A stretch of 64,000 nt of DNA from Branchiostoma floridae (lineage: Eukaryota; Chordata; Leptocardii; Amphioxiformes; Branchiostomatidae). Position numbers and translations under genes: made by a program. Positions within the stretch are counted from its first letter, which is position 1, and the number at the start of each line of letters is the position of its first letter. Below, piece by piece: positions 58,960 through 64,000 of the stretch. The stretch lies in contig NC_049980.1 of the NCBI RefSeq assembly GCF_000003815.2, positions 25,059,619 to 25,123,618 on the forward strand. Direction: 5' to 3'. The notes below the pieces were generated by a model. That model was not told the origin of the DNA, did no database searches, and saw only the letters and a program-made list of their open reading frames with translations.

Positions 58960-60045
58960 CCCTCTCAACACGTCATAAATTTTTTTCCTGTATACCATAT
59001 ACGACATATAATTTCAGTCTATACAGGTGTCAATTAGTACTTTTTGTGTATTATTATTACAGCAGTTATGTAAGGAGTAGATTAGGAAAACTATATATTG
59101 CTGGAAAGCTCACAGAATGGCCTTTCCAAAACAAGCAAAATAAATATCATACCATCAATCTGAGGACAGCAATCGTCATGGAAACCACTCAAAAACACAT
59201 TTGCATCACTCCCAAAAAAAGTTTCACAAAAGAAAACATTTGGCTAGGGGCTGAGTTTTTTGTGTCATTTATCATAAAACTATGTAGAAATACTCAACCA
59301 TATATACACAATGCTGGTATGCTGTTAGAATGACCAAAAACTAAAAATCAAAGCATGATTTCAAATAAGTTCAGTGTTGACAAACAAATGTTACCCCAAT
59401 AAACAGTTGTGCCCCCCTCCCCACACCTGTAGTTGTACTATTAAAATAATGAATATGCCTTGTGCTAAATGGCAAATTATTTTTTCTGGATGTTCTCCAC
59501 ATATCAGGGAGTCAAATAAATCCATTTACTATGACTTGGGTAGAGAGACAGGTATCAGAGTATATAAAATGTCAATTTGGACCAGTGACCTATCTGACCT
59601 GACCTGGACCTCCTTCTGCCCCAAGAAAAACAACAAGGAAGCATGCATGTAGAACTCATTAGACACGGTGATATCAGCTCATTTGATCTCAACAAAAACA
59701 GCTGGGTGTTTGCCTTGCTGTCCCTCAAGGATTTCCCTGTCATCACTCCTGTAAGCCACCAACAAAATTATCCACCAAACTGTCTCCATTTCTGCAAAAT
59801 TTACTAAATAAACCTGTAGAAAACTGAAGCCAAAACACACGCTGGAGGCCTCAGAAACAGGGCTCAAATGCTAGATCCCTTCTGGTTGGTCAAAGATACA
59901 AGCATCCTGATTGGCAGACTATGCCAAATTTCCCATTTCACAGTAGTCAGTTTGAATTTCCCGCCGGAATTAAACCTGAAGCCACGATCGTGGCTTCTCG
60001 TGTCCTATGGGAAAGCCATGATAGTGGCTTCTCGTGCTGAGAGGG
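58960..60045. mobile_element. piggyBac-like non-autonomous element (1086 bp), TTAA-flanked
   Basis: CCCTCTCAACACG at the left and CGTGCTGAGAGGG at the right are complements with one mismatch, and TTAA abuts both (58956-58959, 60046-60049). TTAA targets and CCC-starting TIRs are hallmarks of piggyBac elements. Near the right end, AGTGGCTTCTCGTG/CGTGGCTTCTCGTG is directly repeated, next to a GAAGCCACGATCGTGGCTTC palindrome. Internal frames show no transposase. Confidence 0.8.
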
Positions 60046-60049
60046 TTAA

Positions 60050-60895
60050 TCAATCAAAATAGATTATTATATTATTTTAGTGATATCATCCTGAACTATT
60101 GAAGTAGTCATCAACTTTTTAGTCCATTATGATATCTACCAGGATGTAAGGACCTCATCTTCCACTTTTATTGACTACCTTTCTTGGTCAACATATGGAG
60201 TAATGGCTCCTAATGGCATCTTTGTCATACACTTAGGCTAAGTACATGTACTACTGTGGTCCTATCGTTATTTCTATGCCTCATCTATGTACCCTTTATG
60301 TGCGATCGACCGGCCTCCGAAATAGATATCTTCGTAAAATTGGTTCGCATCTGTTATTGACGATATCAAACACTGCCGATATTTGCTACAGAGAGGGAAA
60401 TTGAGATAGCATATTACGAGTGTAACTACATCAAGAGGGAGATATTTGCTGATCCCTCCACATAAAGACGACCTTCTGTTTTATGTCAGACCACATTTAT
60501 GTTCCTCGTGCCTCCATAAAACCTTACTTATGGCAGACTATCTGGGGACCCCTGCCATCTAGGGAGAATATAGTCATATTTTCTTGATATCACATCATAA
60601 TATTGAATAGTGCATGATTGAGTCAGGGTTTTGCCCAGCTTCTGTCTTTTCATCTCTTTGGCAGAATCTTGTCGCCCATTCCATTATCTTGACAAATACA
60701 ATTGTCTTTCTTAAAATTATTAAGATAAAAAGTTATGTACACAAGCAAGGAGGCAAGCTTGGTTTGCTGAGACGATGGGGAACATATCTAGGCTGGTCAA
60801 AACCTGCTGGACTGAGTATTGTCTGAATGTTTTTTAGATTGTGTATTTTATTGTGTAGCCTACTTATTCTGTTACAGGTCAATAAATAAGTAGCT
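60050..60895. other. No recognisable feature
   Basis: Unique AT-rich sequence between two TTAA-type elements. Confidence 0.5.
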
Positions 60896-61180
60896 TTAAG
60901 GTATCTCGGTCGGCTAAATTGGCATTTTGACCTTCCACTGTTTTCTTATGAATGAATTAAGACAGAATGGAGCCGTAACGAATGTTGATAGATGGGCATT
61001 AAAGAATTCTAAATCTGATTTTTTGGGGGGCCAAATTGATGACGTCATCATTTTTATTGGCTCTGATATTATTTTTTTCTATGACAAAATACAGCACTTT
61101 GGTACATACCACTGTAATGAAACTTCGTTTTTCGTTGCATAATGATGAAAGCTACAAACGTAGTGTTGCGCAAAATGATA

Positions 61181-61268
61181 TCTACTAACGATCTGTAGTT
61201 ATTAAGAATTAAATTTTTTTAATTAGATGAAAACAAACATTTTCTAATTACTACAGATCATTAGTAGA
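61181..61268. repeat. 88-bp inner module, copy 1
   Basis: Begins TCTACTAACGATCTGTAG and ends CTACAGATCATTAGTAGA, so it has its own 18-bp inverted ends (one mismatch). It forms the loop of the large palindrome. Confidence 0.85.
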
Positions 61269-61320
61269 TATCATTTTGCGCAACACTACGTTTGTAGCTT
61301 TATACATTATCGCTCCTCAT

Positions 61321-61420
61321 NNNNNNNNNNNNNNNNNNNNNNNNNNNNNNNNNNNNNNNNNNNNNNNNNNNNNNNNNNNNNNNNNNNNNNNNNNNNNNNN
61401 NNNNNNNNNNNNNNNNNNNN
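61321..61420. other. Assembly gap, 100 N
   Basis: Placeholder-size gap between the two copies of the 88-bp module. Confidence 0.99.
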
Positions 61421-61489
61421 CATATTTCATTTGTCGTTAGATGAAATTTGAAGAAGTCCCCCCATCTTGAAATCAACAAGAGTATTTTT

Positions 61490-61577
61490 TCTACTAACGA
61501 TCTGTAGTTATTAAGAATTAAATTTTTTTAATTAGATGAAAACAAACATTTTCTAATTACTACAGATCATTAGTAGA
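61490..61577. repeat. 88-bp inner module, copy 2
   Basis: Virtually identical to 61181-61268 and in the same orientation, but its left flank (…AGAGTATTTT) differs from copy 1. Confidence 0.85.
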
Positions 61578-62063
61578 TATCATTTTGCGCAACACTACGT
61601 TTGTAGCTTTCATCATTATGCAACGAAAAACGAAGTTTCATTACAGTGGTATGTACCAAAGTGCTGTATTTTGTCATAGAAAAAAATAATATCAGAGCCA
61701 ATAAAAATGATGACGTCATCAATTTGGCCCCCAAAAAATCAGATTTTAGAATTCTTTAATGCCCATCTATCAACTTTCGTTACGGCTCCATTCTTTCTTA
61801 ATTCATTAATAAGAAAACAGTTGAAGGTCAAAATGCCAATTTAGCCAACCGAGATACCTTAAGTATGAAATAGGCAATCCTTTTGGAAATTAGACTATGA
61901 AAAGTTATAAATTAGGTCAGAATTGATTTTTTTATTGGTTTGAGGAACCAGGTATAACTAGTGAATAAAAAAAAAAAGATGGCAAAAGATAGTACTATAA
62001 GAAGCCCCTGCAGATGAACTAAATCTGGAGAAATTTAGTTACAAGAGATAGGGGGTTAAGGCA

Positions 62064-62195
62064 CTCTCCAAGCAGAGGTTGGTGGGGAAAATCGTGACTC
62101 TTTCCTATATCCAATTTTTTGGAAGTGGGGAGGCTGATAAAAAAACAGCTACAGGAAAAGGTCACAATTTTCCCCACCAACCTCTGCTTGGAGAG
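62064..62195. mobile_element. MITE (132 bp), CTCTCCAAGCAGAGGTT family
   Basis: CTCTCCAAGCAGAGGTTGGT, then GGGGAAAAT, is mirrored by ATTTTCCCC and ACCAACCTCTGCTTGGAGAG. Pairing extends to about 42 bp per arm. TA follows the right end. It shares its outer 17 bases with the 24839 element 37 kb away; the interior differs. Confidence 0.9.
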
Positions 62196-64000
62196 TAGGT
62201 AAAGACAGATGCAGCTCCATTACTGGTTTACCTCTCTTTAAATCTTAGACTTACATGTAAATGTACATGTATATGTCTGGCTCACATTGTAACGAAGAAA
62301 TGATTCAGAAAAATATCATCTGCATTCACCCAACACCTATATATGGCATACTAATTTGACCTGTAATTGTTTCCACCAAAAGTAAACACAAACTTTGCAT
62401 GAGAACCTTGCCACATGCCATGGTACATGACTGTGCTGGGTTCGTTTTGTGTGATTTCTACCTGAACTACCTTGATTTCATGATTGCTTGTTAAAATGTA
62501 CTGAACTGGACAAGGCCAGCTGGTGATGATGAGAACAGTAGGTTATCTGAGGATAGGCAGTAGACCTACCAGAATTCTACTAGTACCTGTAGCCATGTGA
62601 GTTGGCCCTGTGCCCATGTTCTCCTCTGTGAATGCCATAAATCACTTCTCCCCACCTCAACAAGGCCAAGCTGACTGTGTACTGTGCAGCTGTAGACATA
62701 CTTGTAATTATGCGATAAGACTGATAGCAATCTTTTGTCCCAACATTTGCCAAGTGCAAACAAAAAAAAAAGTTGGGTTCAGGAAGAGGGCAGGAGAAGG
62801 ATGCAGTTATGCACACCTGAGTTGTGGCCACTCGGTCGAAGTTGTAGATGACAAAGCAATCTACATGAACCCCTCACAGACGTGTGCAAACACAGGGTCA
62901 TGGCCATGGCAGAGGCTTAACACATGGGTGGGGATTGACTAAGGTGTGGCGACATGCTCCAAATGTCACTTTTAATTATACCACAACCTCTTGTTGGACA
63001 ACATCTACTTAGTAAGACTAGATATCTGCAACCTTCACCTTGTAGCTGTTCTACCTAAAAATGGTAGTTTCCAAGCAACGTAAGAGGAAGAGAGTTACTT
63101 TGAAGGATCATGGGTAGGCTATTTATGTTCTCACTACAGACACGTCTCTCTACTACACGCATGTGCAGTGGCCCCTTAGTAGTAACGTAGCATATCAAGT
63201 GGTGACACTGAACTTGACACGTTGGGAACAATAGAAGATATTCTAGATTTAGTGGTCAAAGTCGAAGTACATTGTCATTGTTTAAACACATTCAAACATA
63301 ATCATCATACTGTGATTAAAGAAAGGTCTGAGTCACTCTGAGTGTTATATATGTAGTGGAAAGTATATTTTAAATTTGGAGTACTGTACTTTATATGAAC
63401 CAAGTTTTTGTCTTCTTTTACTCTATTATGTGTTTTGTACGATGTTTATAGACTTTTTGAACTTTTAATGATGCATCTTTGTTACATTTATTTAAAACCC
63501 TTACCTCCTCCCTCAATCTAGCCTGGCCCTATACCAGACCCAGACCCAGGCCCAGCACAATAATATCTATCATGCACATGTTTATCAGGGTATGACTTGG
63601 GGGGCCCACTGAACAATTTCCTTGGGGGCATGTTGGCCCTAGAGCCGAGGAGTTAGGCTATATAGGCCCTGGAAACAGGCATCCAGGCTACTCTCAATTA
63701 TTAGTAGTCATGAAAAGCAGCGTGCAGGTCGACTTGAGCTTGTCATGAATAAACAAAGGTTCAGATAATGCTGCCAGCATCAACCTGTTGCACATGCCAT
63801 TGTTCCTACATGAGCCATGATCAAATATTCATTTCTCCTTAGTAAAAAGACTTCCAAAGAATTTCAGGCAGCTCCCATAACTTTGTGAAATGCAACATGA
63901 CCTCGTTCAGGACACTGATCAAATATTTATCCGTGAGAAAACGCAGACAACAAATCATCCCGGTTACATTTGTTGTGGTAATACGTCTTGAAAATGATGT
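62196..64000. other. No recognisable feature
   Basis: Unique-looking, moderately AT-rich sequence. A 110-codon plus frame at 62610-62942 and overlapping minus frames match nothing known. No NR0B second exon was found here. Confidence 0.5.

Larger units (their letters stand above)
60900..61858. mobile_element. TTAA-flanked palindromic element with internal gap
   Basis: The left arm 60900-61180 (GGTATCTCGGTCGGCTAAAT...) is complementary to the right arm 61578-61858 over about 280 bp with few mismatches. TTAA abuts both ends (60896-60899, 61859-61862). An 88-bp module is present twice inside in the same orientation (61181-61268, 61490-61577), with a 100-N gap between. The first module is followed by a 33-bp stub of the right arm. 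The likely real form is one palindrome of about 650 bp. No transposase. Confidence 0.8.

Noticed and set aside
1-64000. CRISPR arrays, operons, phage or prokaryotic mobile systems
   Set aside because: No regularly spaced direct repeats with unique spacers, no ribosome-binding-site-led gene runs; composition and splice signals are animal.

Overview
The window is animal nuclear DNA, most likely from a lancelet (Branchiostoma). It is AT-rich, non-operonic and gene-poor, with five runs of N typical of a scaffolded draft assembly. It is crowded with short inverted-repeat transposons, and its one clear coding exon belongs to the DAX1/SHP (NR0B) nuclear-receptor group of deuterostomes. The species call is an inference from that exon and from the repeat types, not from a database match.

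Only one protein-coding exon can be assigned with confidence: 49407-50058 on the plus strand, an NR0B-type orphan nuclear receptor. The exon opens after a polypyrimidine tract and AG at 49371. It encodes a short N-terminus with an LYSLL motif and a VLDLS motif, then the first part of a ligand-binding-like domain, with no zinc-finger domain. It stops at a GT donor (50059) at the place where vertebrate DAX1 and SHP carry their intron. The second coding exon was not found in the remaining 14 kb. Two upstream segments could be its 5' end: a CCAAT/GC-box promoter-like region with a splice donor (25.80-26.13 kb) and an exon-like segment with good splice sites (45618-45910). Both are hypotheses.

Layout. 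0-6.3 kb: a cluster of TIR elements (2618-3077 with 8-bp TSD; 3429-4033 with 9-bp TSD; 4153-6254 with 8-bp TSD and nested repeats). 6.3-10.2 kb: mostly unique sequence. 10.2-12.3 kb: a 767-bp tandem duplication, a 163-bp tandem array and a GAA tract. 12.3-23 kb: mostly unique sequence with microsatellites. 23-25 kb: a tRNA-derived SINE and three small MITEs that share end sequences. 25-26.2 kb: candidate promoter. 26-36.6 kb: unique sequence plus three or four MITEs. 36.6-37.9 kb: a CG-rich 1.3-kb element. 39.5-42.2 kb: a 162-bp repeat module, then two inverted copies of a 0.7-kb element around a non-LTR retrotransposon fragment. 42.2-49.3 kb: mostly unique, with the orphan exon. 49.4-50.1 kb: NR0B exon. 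50-56.8 kb: unique sequence then degenerate repeats. 56.8-62.2 kb: gap-spanning and TTAA-flanked elements. 62.2-64 kb: nothing identified.

Nothing resembling a prokaryotic system, CRISPR array or intact transposase was seen. All TIR elements appear non-autonomous.
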